A stretch of 22,541 nucleotides of DNA from GWF2-38-10 sp964527595 (GCA_964527595.1 CAZGPI010000017.1:1-22541), one strand, 5' to 3'; positions 1-8,677 are shown, counted from the first letter of the stretch. Translations and numbers: made by a program. The notes: generated by a model not told the origin, from the sequence alone.

Positions 1-9
1 TCATAATGC

Positions 10-819
10 TCAATCAATAATTGGAGCAGAGGCTTGCACCCCCAACTTTTCTGCCAAAAAATAGACCACCAAAGGATTAACCCCTCCAAATTTTCCAATC
101 CTTAAACATTCAATAGCATAATCAAACGCTACCTCATTTGAGCAAGCATCTGGCTTATGACAAGCCAATTTAAAAGCTTCGCCCAAATCTTCCGTTGAAA
201 CATCATGACTCAAATGTTCGCATATGGTTAGAACATCCCAGCCGTCATGATAAGGGACATGTGCGGCATAATACATCAAAGGCGTCTTATTTCGCCAATC
301 CATAACCCCGCCCCATTTTGTCACTGTTGTAATTGAGAAAGAAAATTTTGCATTATGCTCAACACCACGAGCTAACAATTCCATAATCATTTTTGATTGA
401 TCAAATTGGACGCCATTAACATTTTTTGTGCTTATTCTTCCAATAGAAAAGCCCAATGGAGTTAAACCGCAATATGTTTTTCCAGCAGGAACTGTGGCAA
501 ATACATCAGCCCCAGCCTCAAGTAACAGTAAAGCCGCATCAATATTAGCATTAAAGATAGCTACCATCAAACCACTCAGCCCATTGCCATCTCGCACATC
601 AATCGAAGTATCATTATTTGATGAACACCCCAACGAGGTCTCAGTAATGAGTTTTTCTAGCAATACACAATCATCTTGTTTTATCGCTTTAAACCATTGT
701 GTTACGTCTTCGGGCGTTGCCTCTTGCTTGGCTGAGCCTTTTTCCATCGCACCCAAAAAACTGCTATAAATGCCTAAGATTGCGATTACCATTAACCATA
801 TTTTTTTCATAACAAACAT
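10..819 (-). CDS. Secreted ankyrin-like protein, paralogue of the next gene
   Basis: The 269-residue protein starts with a Sec-type signal peptide (MKKIWLMVIAILGIYSSFLGA, read from Met4) and a likely cleavage site before MEKG. The middle holds ankyrin-like helices: GLSGLMVAIFNANIDAALLL followed by LEAGADV, and later NKTPLMYYAAHVPYH. It aligns along most of its length with the gene at 851-1564. Shared blocks are the xWFxxI region, GL(M)VAI, AGADV, GWDV-IC, LGEAFKxACH and NPLxVxFLAxKLG. It carries about 60 extra residues in the middle that its paralogue lacks. A GGGGGGA Shine-Dalgarno sequence 6 bases before the first ATG favours the start used; Met4 is an alternative. The gene lies 31 bases after its paralogue, probably in the uvrA transcript. 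Ankyrin proteins with signal peptides are common host-interaction factors in intracellular bacteria. The target and exact role are unknown. Confidence 0.75.
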   Translation of the reverse strand: MFVMKKIWLMVIAILGIYSSFLGAMEKGSAKQEATPEDVTQWFKAIKQDDCVLLEKLITETSLGCSSNNDTSIDVRDGNGLSGLMVAIFNANIDAALLLLEAGADVFATVPAGKTYCGLTPLGFSIGRISTKNVNGVQFDQSKMIMELLARGVEHNAKFSFSITTVTKWGGVMDWRNKTPLMYYAAHVPYHDGWDVLTICEHLSHDVSTEDLGEAFKLACHKPDACSNEVAFDYAIECLRIGKFGGVNPLVVYFLAEKLGVQASAPIID

Positions 820-850
820 ATGATTCCCCCCATTTTATAATAAAATTCTT

Positions 851-1564
851 TTAAATCGAAAGGCCTAATTTTTTAGCAAGAAAATCAACAAGCAATGGAT
901 TTGGTGCTATTCTTTGCTCCGAACGTCTTGGTCGCCCAGGATCTCGCTCATTAGCATGAGCCACATTATATTTATATTCACTATATGCCTCATCAACTGT
1001 AGCTGCTGCTGGACAATGGCACGCCCATTTAAAAGCTTCGCCTAACTTAAATTCAAGAGCAGAATCGTCCTGTAATAATTTTCCACAGATCTCTTCAACG
1101 TCCCAACCAGCGCGATAAGGAAGGCATGCTGCATAAATTATCAAAGTATCTAATGTACCTCTATATAACGGAGGCACTTCAGACTTAACATCGGCACCGG
1201 CCTTAATTAACAGCGAAACTATTGAATAGTTTTTAGCCAAGATTGCAACCATTAACCCGGTCAATCGATCGCCATTACATATATCGATACAACCACCATC
1301 TTTGGTAGAAATTCCCAACGGCGTATCATGCATAAGATTACTAACTGATGCTGAATCACCCAAACTAATTGACTCAAACCAACGGCCAACCGTCTCCGCC
1401 GCAAGATCGGTCCTTGCAACCTTCCGTGATGTTTCGCCCAAGTCTGTAAGTGGACCAGAACCAAAGAATGCTCTTGGTCTTTTTCTTTCCATTGCGTTCA
1501 AAGCATCGCCACTAAAGCAGGTGATTAATCCAAGCAACAAAAATAGTCGCTTTATGGTAATCAT
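851..1564 (-). CDS. Secreted ankyrin-like protein, coupled to uvrA
   Basis: The 237-residue protein has a signal peptide (MITIKRLFLLLGLITCFSGD, cleavage probably after DALNA). The mature N-terminus is strongly basic (MERKRPRAF). An ankyrin-like helix pair follows (RLTGLMVAILAKNYSIVSLL, then IKAGADV), and then a second conserved block, GWDVEEIC to LGEAFKWACH, shared with the neighbouring paralogue. The C-terminus APNPLLVDFLAKKLG matches the paralogue's NPLVVYFLAEKLG. The ATG overlaps the uvrA stop codon (ATGA, 4-base overlap), so translation is probably coupled to uvrA. There is no recognisable DNA-repair domain, so the coupling more likely reflects shared expression than shared function. It could be a secreted host-directed effector. 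The family is not identified beyond ankyrin-like. Confidence 0.75.
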   Translation of the reverse strand: MITIKRLFLLLGLITCFSGDALNAMERKRPRAFFGSGPLTDLGETSRKVARTDLAAETVGRWFESISLGDSASVSNLMHDTPLGISTKDGGCIDICNGDRLTGLMVAILAKNYSIVSLLIKAGADVKSEVPPLYRGTLDTLIIYAACLPYRAGWDVEEICGKLLQDDSALEFKLGEAFKWACHCPAAATVDEAYSEYKYNVAHANERDPGRPRRSEQRIAPNPLLVDFLAKKLGLSI

Positions 1565-4278
1565 GTATTAACTTCTTTATCTTTTTCCCACAAAACTTCT
1601 TTTAGGTATTTACCGGTAATACTTTTTTCACACATCGCAACCTGTTTAGGCGTCCCGGCGGCAACAATCATACCGCCCTCATCGCCACCCTCAGGACCAA
1701 CGTCAATTAAGTAATCGACCGATTTAAGCACATCGAGATTATGCTCGATAACCAATACCGAATTTCCACGATTAACAAGCTTATTAAGCACCAATAACAA
1801 ACGTTCAACGTCAACGCTATGCAAACCGGTTGTCGGTTCATCCAATATGTACATGGTATTACGATCACGTTTAGCTAATTCGTTAACCAATTTTACACGC
1901 TGAGCCTCACCGCCAGATAACGTTGTCGAAGACTGACCAAGCTTAAGATAATCAAGGCCAACTTCGCATAATAAATCAAGACGCTTTTTGACACGAGGAA
2001 AGGTAACAAAAAAGTCTCTAGCTTCTAAAACCGACATATCTAAAACTTGTGCAATATTTTTACCTTTATAGGTAATTTCAAGCGTTTTTTGGTTGTAGCG
2101 CTGACCATTACATGACTTGCATATCACGTGCACATCTTCTAAAAAATGCATTGATACCGTAAGCACACCATCGCCGCTACATTCAAAACAACGCCCAAGG
2201 GCAACGTTAAAACTAAATCTGCCGGGGGCATATCCGCGAGCATTACTCTCAGGTAAGCTTGCGTATAAGTTGCGAATTTCATCAAAAATACCTAAATAAG
2301 TCGCAGGATTTGAGCGCGGCGTACGGCCAATTGGGCTTTGGTCAACAAGGACCACATTATCCAACAATTCAACGCCTTCTAGCTCTTCAAAATCTTTTCC
2401 TATGGCAAAACCGCGACTAAAGTATTGCTGTAATCCGGTTGCCAAAGTATGCATAACAAGGCTACTTTTGCCCGATCCAGAAACCCCAGAAACAGCACTA
2501 AAAACACCCAATGGAAATTTAGCGTCAATGTTTTTTAGGTTATTAGCTCGTGCACCCTTAATGGTGATAAAACCTGTTGGCTGACGATATTCCTTCGGTT
2601 GCTCAATACTGCGCGCACCGGATAAATAAGCACCGGTCAATGAATTGGCGTCATCAGCAACTTCGCTCGGCGTTCCAAAAGCTGTTATTTCACCACCTAG
2701 AATACCAGCGGCTGGACCCATATCAATCAAATAATCGGCCTGAGCTATGGTATCCATATCGTGCTCAACAACCACAATAGTATTGCCAAGGTCGCGTAAT
2801 GTTTTAAGGGTATGTATCAATCGATCATTATCACGTTGATGCAAACCAATACTTGGTTCATCCAAGATATAGAGTACGCCACTAAGCGCCGACCCTATTT
2901 GCGTGGCCAGCCGTATACGTTGCCCTTCACCGCCAGATAATGTTCTGGCTGGACGACCAAGCGTCAAGTACGTAAGCCCAACGTTCTCGAGAAAGGTTAA
3001 GCGGCTTATCACTTCTCGTAGAATTGGAGCCGCGATCTCCTCCCAACCTTCCATAGGTAGAGGCGTTGCAACGCAAGGGGGTTCTCCAAGGGGGAACGCC
3101 TTGGAAGTATTCTTGATGCAGGCCGTTGCCGCCTTCGCCAAGGCTTCGGCGCCCAAGCCCTCCTGCACCTCCCTGGAGGCAATTCTCTTGCAAAAAGCCA
3201 AAAGATCTTTAATAGACATAGAACTAAACTCATGAATATTTTTACCGGCAACCTTAACAGCCAAAGCCTCATCCTTAAGTCGCTTACCCTGACAATAGGT
3301 GCACGTCTTTTCATGCGATCCAAAACTAAAGTACGCCGATTGCCAACGATCATCGGCCCCAGAGGATGCGGCCCCTTTACCACCGGCAAAAGGATCACTC
3401 GATTCAGAGGTAAACCCAAGCCCATGACAATTTGCACATGCCCCAACTGGCGAATTAAATGAAAAAAAACGTGGCTCAAGTTCAGGAAACGAGCGAACAC
3501 ACTCAATACAAATGCGCTTGGCCGAATACATTTTTTCATTACCATTGGCATCAATAATGCTGCATAGCCCACCATTAAGGCCAAATGCTTTTTCAACCGC
3601 TTCTTGAAGACGAGCAGAATCATCGGCCTTAACTTCGATTTTATCAACCAACACACTAATATTGTGTTTAAAGTTTTTGCTTAATTTAACGTTTTCTATG
3701 TCTTTTAGGTCCTTAAAGCGATGATCGACTGTGTTAATCAGAAAACGGTGGTACCCATCGCCAAAAAACTTCTCAAGTTCATGCTTGAACTCGCCCTTCT
3801 TTTCAACGGCAATCGGCGCCCCAACCATAATGGTCTGACCAGCAAACGTTGCCAACAACATCTTGGTAATACGTTCGGGCGAAGCTGCCTGAATTTCTTT
3901 ATCACATTCAGGGCAATGTGGCGTCCCAGCACGAGAAAAGAGCACGCGAAGATAGTCATAAATCTCGGTAATTGTCCCAACAGTTGATCGTGGATTGTAC
4001 CCGACAGTCTTTTGGTCAATGGCAATCGCTGGGCATAACCCATCAATTTTATCAACCTCAGGCCTTTTTGATATTCCAAGAAATTGGCGCGCATATGATG
4101 ATAATGATTCAACATATCGACGTTGCCCTTCGGCATACAAGGTATCCATTGCTAATGAACTCTTGCCCGACCCTGAAGGCCCGGTAATAACAACAAGCTT
4201 TCCCTTTGGAATCTCGACCGAAATATTTTTTAGATTGTGCTCCTTGGCACCTTTAACGATAATTTTACCCTTGTCCAT
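1561..4278 (-). CDS. uvrA: UvrA, excinuclease ABC subunit A
   Basis: This is the DNA damage-recognition ATPase of nucleotide excision repair, acting in the cytoplasm with UvrB and UvrC. The 905-residue protein (E. coli UvrA has 940) has both ABC modules. Walker A motifs are GPSGSGKSS (about residues 33-41) and SGVSGSGKSS (near 600). ABC signatures are LSGGEGQR (447-454) and LSGGEAQR (from 787), each followed by LDEP Walker B motifs and downstream His switch regions. The zinc modules are present: CIEC..CANC, and CFEC..CKSC before NGQRYN. The reading frame is open upstream to 4482, but a promoter lies inside that stretch and the N-terminus MDKGKIIVKGAKEHNLKNI matches the family, so 4278 is the start. 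A GGGGGA sequence sits 3 bases upstream. Residues about 369-412 (GC-rich DNA) are an in-frame insertion absent from ordinary UvrA. It lies before ILREV and the first signature, and activity is probably retained. Confidence 0.97.
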   Translation of the reverse strand: MDKGKIIVKGAKEHNLKNISVEIPKGKLVVITGPSGSGKSSLAMDTLYAEGQRRYVESLSSYARQFLGISKRPEVDKIDGLCPAIAIDQKTVGYNPRSTVGTITEIYDYLRVLFSRAGTPHCPECDKEIQAASPERITKMLLATFAGQTIMVGAPIAVEKKGEFKHELEKFFGDGYHRFLINTVDHRFKDLKDIENVKLSKNFKHNISVLVDKIEVKADDSARLQEAVEKAFGLNGGLCSIIDANGNEKMYSAKRICIECVRSFPELEPRFFSFNSPVGACANCHGLGFTSESSDPFAGGKGAASSGADDRWQSAYFSFGSHEKTCTYCQGKRLKDEALAVKVAGKNIHEFSSMSIKDLLAFCKRIASREVQEGLGAEALAKAATACIKNTSKAFPLGEPPCVATPLPMEGWEEIAAPILREVISRLTFLENVGLTYLTLGRPARTLSGGEGQRIRLATQIGSALSGVLYILDEPSIGLHQRDNDRLIHTLKTLRDLGNTIVVVEHDMDTIAQADYLIDMGPAAGILGGEITAFGTPSEVADDANSLTGAYLSGARSIEQPKEYRQPTGFITIKGARANNLKNIDAKFPLGVFSAVSGVSGSGKSSLVMHTLATGLQQYFSRGFAIGKDFEELEGVELLDNVVLVDQSPIGRTPRSNPATYLGIFDEIRNLYASLPESNARGYAPGRFSFNVALGRCFECSGDGVLTVSMHFLEDVHVICKSCNGQRYNQKTLEITYKGKNIAQVLDMSVLEARDFFVTFPRVKKRLDLLCEVGLDYLKLGQSSTTLSGGEAQRVKLVNELAKRDRNTMYILDEPTTGLHSVDVERLLLVLNKLVNRGNSVLVIEHNLDVLKSVDYLIDVGPEGGDEGGMIVAAGTPKQVAMCEKSITGKYLKEVLWEKDKEVNT
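3043..3174 (-). repeat. Repeat-derived in-frame insertion in uvrA (copy A of a modular repeat)
   Basis: This stretch of about 132 bases encodes residues 369-412 of UvrA, which have no counterpart in typical UvrA proteins between the UvrB-contacting region and ILREV. It is much richer in GC than its surroundings. It contains a perfect palindrome GCGTTGCAACGC (3063-3074), a hairpin CCAAGG..CCTTGG (3086-3104), two AAGGGGG copies, and hairpin GCCTT-CGCC-AAGGC (3131-3144). Bases 3158-3173 and 3117-3127 (read on the minus strand) match the two halves of the element at 13466-13492, separated here by an extra 30-base module. Boundaries are estimated from the protein, not from target-site duplications. 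Confidence 0.7.
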
Positions 4279-4348
4279 ACATCCCCCAAAAAATTTCCAC
4301 CGCTTAATTAAATTTCTATTTTGCATAATTATATAATTATGGTCTTTT

Positions 4349-4377
4349 ATTTTAGCACATTCATTATCAAATGTCAC
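4349..4377 (-). promoter_or_regulatory. Probable sigma70-type promoter of uvrA
   Basis: On the minus strand, GTGACA (4377-4372) is followed by a 17-base spacer and TAAAAT (4354-4349). A TGC immediately upstream of the -10 gives an extended -10. Each hexamer matches five of six consensus bases. Transcription would start near 4342, giving a leader of about 64 bases to the uvrA ATG. No LexA-type operator was recognised over it. Confidence 0.6.
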
Positions 4378-4517
4378 CCGCTGACTCATTGAGCAAACAA
4401 GAAGACGAAAAGCCATTGTTAATGAAAAATTGAATAAATAATTAAGATTACAATTGGAAATAATGGTTTTCGTGTCACACATAGTTTTTTAGCTAAAACC
4501 ATTACGAATGGTGAAGA

Positions 4518-4587
4518 AAAGAAATAATAAGAATACAAAGAGCCCCGGAATATAAACCGAGGCTCTTTGTATTCTTATTATTTCTTT
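4518..4587 (-). terminator. Long perfect hairpin, terminator of the large secreted orphan gene
   Basis: A perfect 27-base inverted repeat (arms 4518-4544 and 4561-4587) is extended inside by CGG/CCG after one mismatch, leaving an 8-base loop. The arm bases run AAAGAAATAATAAGAATACA..., so the base of the stem is A/T-rich and gives U-rich RNA on either strand. It lies 36 bases after the stop of the 4624-7212 gene and ahead of the uvrA promoter. It therefore fits an intrinsic terminator that could act in both directions. Confidence 0.8.
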
Positions 4588-4623
4588 AAACGATAGGTTC
4601 TTCAGACCCCTCACTAACGTGCT

Positions 4624-7212
4624 TTAATCTTTAATAGCAAGAGTCTCATCAATTGATTGTACTACGTAGCGATAATTCACATGGGCAGCTTTATCTGATG
4701 CTTTTTTACGCAATAATTCATGTAATAATGATGCGCGGATCTTAACTATAATATCAGTCTTCTGTAACCCAGTATCCGCAATCCTTGCCGCGGTGTTAAT
4801 TATAGAATAATCGTCAAGTAATTCCGGAGCTTTCTGCTCAATGAACTCCCTCATTAAATTTATCGCTAAACTGTTTTTATTTATATCATTATCCTCAATA
4901 TTAGCGCACGCCACAGCTTGCATTTTTTGAACAAAATCTTTCGCAATTTCCGCCTCTAAAGGCCCTAAAGGGGAAAAATCAATAGCAGCTCCAATTGCCC
5001 CTTTACACCAAATCCCCCGGGCAGTCAATGCAAACAACAAGCGCTTTGTATCAATACGAAGCATATTGTTCGCGGAGAAATCATCTTTAAATATTGGGTT
5101 ACCATCAGGATCATTCCCTCTAAAATAGTTTACCGCTTCATCTATTATTTTCGTCGGAATACTAGCCGCATCACTTTTAACCAATGCACGATAAATACTC
5201 AACATGCGCAAGATTTTTGTTACCCCTGGTTCGTTTTTTGTTGTTAAATATCTTAGTAGCTCATACTGTGAATTGTTTAATCCTGAATCAGCACTATCAA
5301 CAATGCGCGCAACCACATCACAATTCTCTAGGCGCTGCGCACATAATGCTAACATATAATTTTTGCCTTTTTCCCCTAGGCTCTGTTGAAGTTCGATTTC
5401 CGAAAAAAGCATTTCGCTTAAAGGCATTAATTTGGCCATCTCTTGGATATTTATAGTACTACAAAAACTCAAACCCAAATCACCAAAAAATTCACAATGT
5501 CGACGAATTTGCATTTTAAATCTGATTGTATATGCGTTGCGACCACGTGCTAAATTATTAAGATTAACATTAAATTCGAATTCTCCACCGTTCTCCTCAT
5601 ATTTATCAATATCATCAGGCATCGTTACGGTCCCAAATGATTCAAATGCTTTTGGCAAATACTCTTTTACAAAATCAACGCGCGTATATTCTGCCGCAAA
5701 ATCCTTACTCTCAAATAGGCCTAAATTTAACAGCGAATCTAATGCAATGACCAGATTTCTCACGCTTGGCATTATTTCATATACCGCCACCGATTTATCA
5801 TCGATAATTATATAATTATTATCACGCAAATATGTTTTTATAGCTTCTGGGCAATCTTCAGGAACCTTTACATATCCACGCTTGCCACCAACTCGCCCAT
5901 CGCTCTCAGAATTTGTTACTCGGTTGTATATGGCATAAGGAATATTTTCTATAACGCTCGTCCAAGCATTATGAATCTTTTCATCTGTAATATTGTTTGC
6001 GTCAGCATACGTTTCATAAAAACGCTTAACTGAAGCAGCGACAGATTTCCCGGTTTTTTCCCTAAGCATTTCAACTAAAAACTTCATTTGCGATTTATTA
6101 TATGCCAGATGATTAAACAAATTCCTAAAACCATTAGTCTCCATACAATCGGGGAAATTATACGTAACGTCATTAAATATATAGTTCGCGCGCCCACTTG
6201 GTGCATCGTCCGGACGGTCGACAGGCAATAAAGAAATATAAACCAGCGTCTCATATTTTTCGAAAAAATTATCAATAGTCAAATCGACTACACCAGCCCT
6301 TATGGCGTCGATGTCTCCTTGCGAAGCACTAGCAAAAACATCCGTTTCCCAAGTTTCTGGAATTTCAAGGGAAAAAGCTTCGCCAACATCAAGCTTTTTC
6401 ACGATATTTTTTTTCTGTTCTACTTTAATGCCGAACGGCTTTAAACCCTCAAAAAATGCCTTTATTCCATTGTTAAGCTCATTATAATAAACCTTTAGAG
6501 CACCACGATCGTTGCAACAATGTGCCCATAACGCCGCCAATAAAACCACCCGAAATGCCTCACCCTTTTCATTTCCAAATAATGCATCTTCGATACCAAC
6601 TAATTTCTCATTTTTAGGAATATCTTTGGATAACCAGCCGGAAGGAAAATTCATTCCATCAAAAAAACGTTGTCCATGTATTTTTAAGTTCTTTATATCT
6701 TCTTTTAAATCGCCTACTTTTTCATAAACCCATAAACGTACCATGATTTGTGCTATCTTCTTGGCAAAGTCGCCTCTGTCAGCTCTGTCCTGAATATTCT
6801 TACATATATCCATAGCGGAACGACTTGTTGTTCCTGGAACACGGTAAAATAATCCACGAGCAAGCTTAACTATCGGCGAATTAATTTTATCAAACCAACC
6901 TTTATATGCAGCTGTGTAAACGGCCAGAGCCTCGTTAAATGCCTCTTCGTTAGGCGTTCCATCACTGTTTGTATATTCACTTTGTTGTGGTTTTTTCGCC
7001 GGTTCACCATAAGTTATATGCAAAGAATCATAAATGTTTGCTATAACCCCTTTTTTCCACGCGATTGCCCCGTGAATAACCGAAAACTCCTTCATCTCAG
7101 CCGGCAAAATAGAAAACGTTCCCTTAAGATTATCCAGATTTGCTTGGACATTAAACATAAGTCCAACGCCCATAACCAATAACACTAAACCATTACGAAA
7201 CAACTTTTGCAT
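4624..7212 (-). CDS. Large exported protein of unknown function
   Basis: The 862-residue protein opens with a signal peptide (MQKLFRNGLVLLVMGVGLMF, then NVQANLDN with probable cleavage after QA). The ATG at 7212 has GGGGAG 6 bases upstream, which fixes the start. The rest looks mainly alpha-helical and soluble, with no transmembrane segments, no obvious sequence repeats and no catalytic motif that I recognise. The absence of barrel-like strands argues for a periplasmic or secreted protein. It stands alone: a divergent gene starts upstream at 7447 and a strong terminator follows. Candidate promoter elements lie at 7269-7296. I cannot assign a family. Its size, signal peptide and setting among effector-like genes make a secreted host-interaction protein possible, but this is inference only. 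Confidence 0.8.
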   Translation of the reverse strand: MQKLFRNGLVLLVMGVGLMFNVQANLDNLKGTFSILPAEMKEFSVIHGAIAWKKGVIANIYDSLHITYGEPAKKPQQSEYTNSDGTPNEEAFNEALAVYTAAYKGWFDKINSPIVKLARGLFYRVPGTTSRSAMDICKNIQDRADRGDFAKKIAQIMVRLWVYEKVGDLKEDIKNLKIHGQRFFDGMNFPSGWLSKDIPKNEKLVGIEDALFGNEKGEAFRVVLLAALWAHCCNDRGALKVYYNELNNGIKAFFEGLKPFGIKVEQKKNIVKKLDVGEAFSLEIPETWETDVFASASQGDIDAIRAGVVDLTIDNFFEKYETLVYISLLPVDRPDDAPSGRANYIFNDVTYNFPDCMETNGFRNLFNHLAYNKSQMKFLVEMLREKTGKSVAASVKRFYETYADANNITDEKIHNAWTSVIENIPYAIYNRVTNSESDGRVGGKRGYVKVPEDCPEAIKTYLRDNNYIIIDDKSVAVYEIMPSVRNLVIALDSLLNLGLFESKDFAAEYTRVDFVKEYLPKAFESFGTVTMPDDIDKYEENGGEFEFNVNLNNLARGRNAYTIRFKMQIRRHCEFFGDLGLSFCSTINIQEMAKLMPLSEMLFSEIELQQSLGEKGKNYMLALCAQRLENCDVVARIVDSADSGLNNSQYELLRYLTTKNEPGVTKILRMLSIYRALVKSDAASIPTKIIDEAVNYFRGNDPDGNPIFKDDFSANNMLRIDTKRLLFALTARGIWCKGAIGAAIDFSPLGPLEAEIAKDFVQKMQAVACANIEDNDINKNSLAINLMREFIEQKAPELLDDYSIINTAARIADTGLQKTDIIVKIRASLLHELLRKKASDKAAHVNYRYVVQSIDETLAIKD

Positions 7213-7268
7213 CAATATCTCCCCTTATTCGATTAACATATCGAAATGACAATTACGCATATTATTTT

Positions 7269-7296
7269 ATTATCACAAACAATAGGACGCTTTCAA
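7269..7296 (-). promoter_or_regulatory. Possible promoter of the large exported orphan gene
   Basis: On the minus strand TTGAAA (7296-7291) is followed by a 16-base spacer and GATAAT (7274-7269). This would give a leader of about 50 bases before the ATG at 7212. The spacing is slightly short and the surrounding DNA is AT-rich, so chance matches are possible. Confidence 0.4.
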
Positions 7297-7389
7297 TAAA
7301 AAGAAAAAACCCAAACCAAGGATAATGCTAACGACAACGTAAATACTCTTTTTTCAATACAGATCGCACGATAAATTCAAATTATTGAC

Positions 7390-7419
7390 TTAACAACTAC
7401 AAGCCCTGCATCTTATATG
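7390..7419 (+). promoter_or_regulatory. Weak candidate promoter of the five-gene envelope operon
   Basis: TTAACA (7390-7395), an 18-base spacer and TATATG (7414-7419) lie just upstream of the first gene of the plus-strand operon, starting at 7447. The -10 matches only four of six consensus bases. No better pair was seen in the divergent intergenic region, so the operon probably starts here or nearby. Confidence 0.3.
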
Positions 7420-7446
7420 CAACAAATTTTAAATTAAGGGATATCA

Positions 7447-8664
7447 ATGAATAAATGCTCAATTATCTTGGCTGTAATAACTATTTACTCAATATCAAGC
7501 CTATGCTCTCAATCAACGCCAACACCACCACACACAAGCTCACCGGCTCAAATAACAAGTACGTTAATGCAACCACTAAAACTACAAAAAACAGCTGGAA
7601 AGGACGACGTTTTATTAGGCGCAACACTTCCATTGAAAGGTGAAACAGCAATTATTGGCACCCAAATCCTTGACGGTATGACGCTCTTTTTTAATAAAGC
7701 GAAAAAAGAAGATCCGACAAGCTCCATATCTGTAAGTTTATCGGCGCTTGACGATCATGCAGATATAACCAAAATACGTAAAAATGCCAAAAAACTTTTA
7801 AAAAAATCACCACTCTTTATAAGTTTATTTGGCTTAGAAAGTATGACGGCGGTACAACAATTCATAAATAACAAAAGCATGGCTGCATTTTTTCCACTTA
7901 ATGGAACAAAAAAATTCAGAAGCCCTGAACACTCAAATCTCGTTTTTTTTCGCCCGCCACAAGAAGCTGAACTTGCAGCACTTATTCATTATTCGGTTAA
8001 TGAGTTAAACAAAAAAAAGATTGCTGTTTTTTATGAAGCTAGTGAATGGGGGGAAGAATGTTATGAAATCATCAAGAATATACTTCACACAAAATATCAC
8101 CTCAAACCGGTCGCCCATAAATCTTATCAACAAAAAACTGTTAACATTATTGATGCGGTAAAAGGCATCGCTTCTGCCGCACCTAATGCTATAATTTGCA
8201 TCGCCCAGGCACGCCCAGCATATAACTTCATCAGTCAAATTCTCAATAAGGGACTCCATAAAACAACATTCCTTGGCCTGGGTGAGTTATTCACCATTCA
8301 GGCAACGCTCCAAAAATCACGCGGAATAAACATTATAACTTCATCTACAGTTCCTAACCCAACAAATAGCTCAATCCAACTGGCCAAAGAATACAGAGCC
8401 GACATGAAAAAATATTACCCAAACAAACCATTAACCCCATTCTCATTTGAAGGATACATTAACGCAGCAATTTTCTATGCCGCGCTTACCTATACACAGC
8501 AACCAATAAGCGCACAGAAAATTATCAATGTTATATCCAATTTTAACAAATTTGATTTCAAGAATTTTCCTCTATCGTTCGATATAGAAACACGAGCACT
8601 ATCTTCAAATGTCTGGATTAACACCAATATACAAAACAAATGGCTCTTATCATCACCCAACTAA
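7447..8664 (+). CDS. Type I periplasmic binding protein (LivK/ANF-receptor-like)
   Basis: The 405-residue exported protein has an N-terminal hydrophobic signal (MNKCSIILAVITIYSISSLC) and then a Thr/Pro/Ser-rich linker. The fold begins at VLLGATLPLKGETAIIGTQI, LDGMTLFFNKA, typical of the start of branched-chain amino-acid binding proteins and ANF receptor domains. Later landmarks are SLFGLESMTAVQQF, the lobe-switch region IAVFYEASEWGEECYEIIKN, and FEGYINAAIFYAAL near the C-terminus. The likely role is binding a small ligand (amino acid or similar) in the periplasm. No ABC permease or ATPase gene follows. Instead, 13 bases downstream begins a ligand-gated ion channel homologue, so this protein may deliver or present ligand to that channel. 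The Cys at the signal end lacks a clean lipobox, so lipidation is doubtful. The start has AAGGGA 5 bases upstream. Confidence 0.85.
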   Translation: MNKCSIILAVITIYSISSLCSQSTPTPPHTSSPAQITSTLMQPLKLQKTAGKDDVLLGATLPLKGETAIIGTQILDGMTLFFNKAKKEDPTSSISVSLSALDDHADITKIRKNAKKLLKKSPLFISLFGLESMTAVQQFINNKSMAAFFPLNGTKKFRSPEHSNLVFFRPPQEAELAALIHYSVNELNKKKIAVFYEASEWGEECYEIIKNILHTKYHLKPVAHKSYQQKTVNIIDAVKGIASAAPNAIICIAQARPAYNFISQILNKGLHKTTFLGLGELFTIQATLQKSRGINIITSSTVPNPTNSSIQLAKEYRADMKKYYPNKPLTPFSFEGYINAAIFYAALTYTQQPISAQKIINVISNFNKFDFKNFPLSFDIETRALSSNVWINTNIQNKWLLSSPN

Positions 8665-8677
8665 TTAGGTAGATTTT

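Larger units (their letters stand above)
4279..4623. other. Intergenic region upstream of uvrA
   Basis: These 345 bases contain no convincing gene. The part next to uvrA holds its promoter (4349-4377). The part next to the large secreted orphan gene holds that gene's terminator (4518-4587). Between them lie overlapping short inverted repeats built on AATGGTTTTCG and its complement: near 4405-4415, 4462-4472, 4495-4503, and the small palindrome CCATT-ACG-AATGG. Their meaning is unclear; they could be an operator or degenerate repeat remains. Confidence 0.5.

Noticed and set aside
3043..3174. Insertion sequence or intein in uvrA
   Set aside because: Too short, no transposase or splicing motifs, and no visible target duplication; it fits a small repeat element better.
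2402..4336. Several plus- and minus-strand open frames of 60-215 codons lying over uvrA
   Set aside because: They are shadows of the conserved UvrA frame, without ribosome binding sites or plausible protein sequence.
4279..4482. N-terminal extension of UvrA by 68 codons
   Set aside because: The extension contains the promoter, has no similarity to UvrA, and the start at 4278 gives the standard N-terminus.
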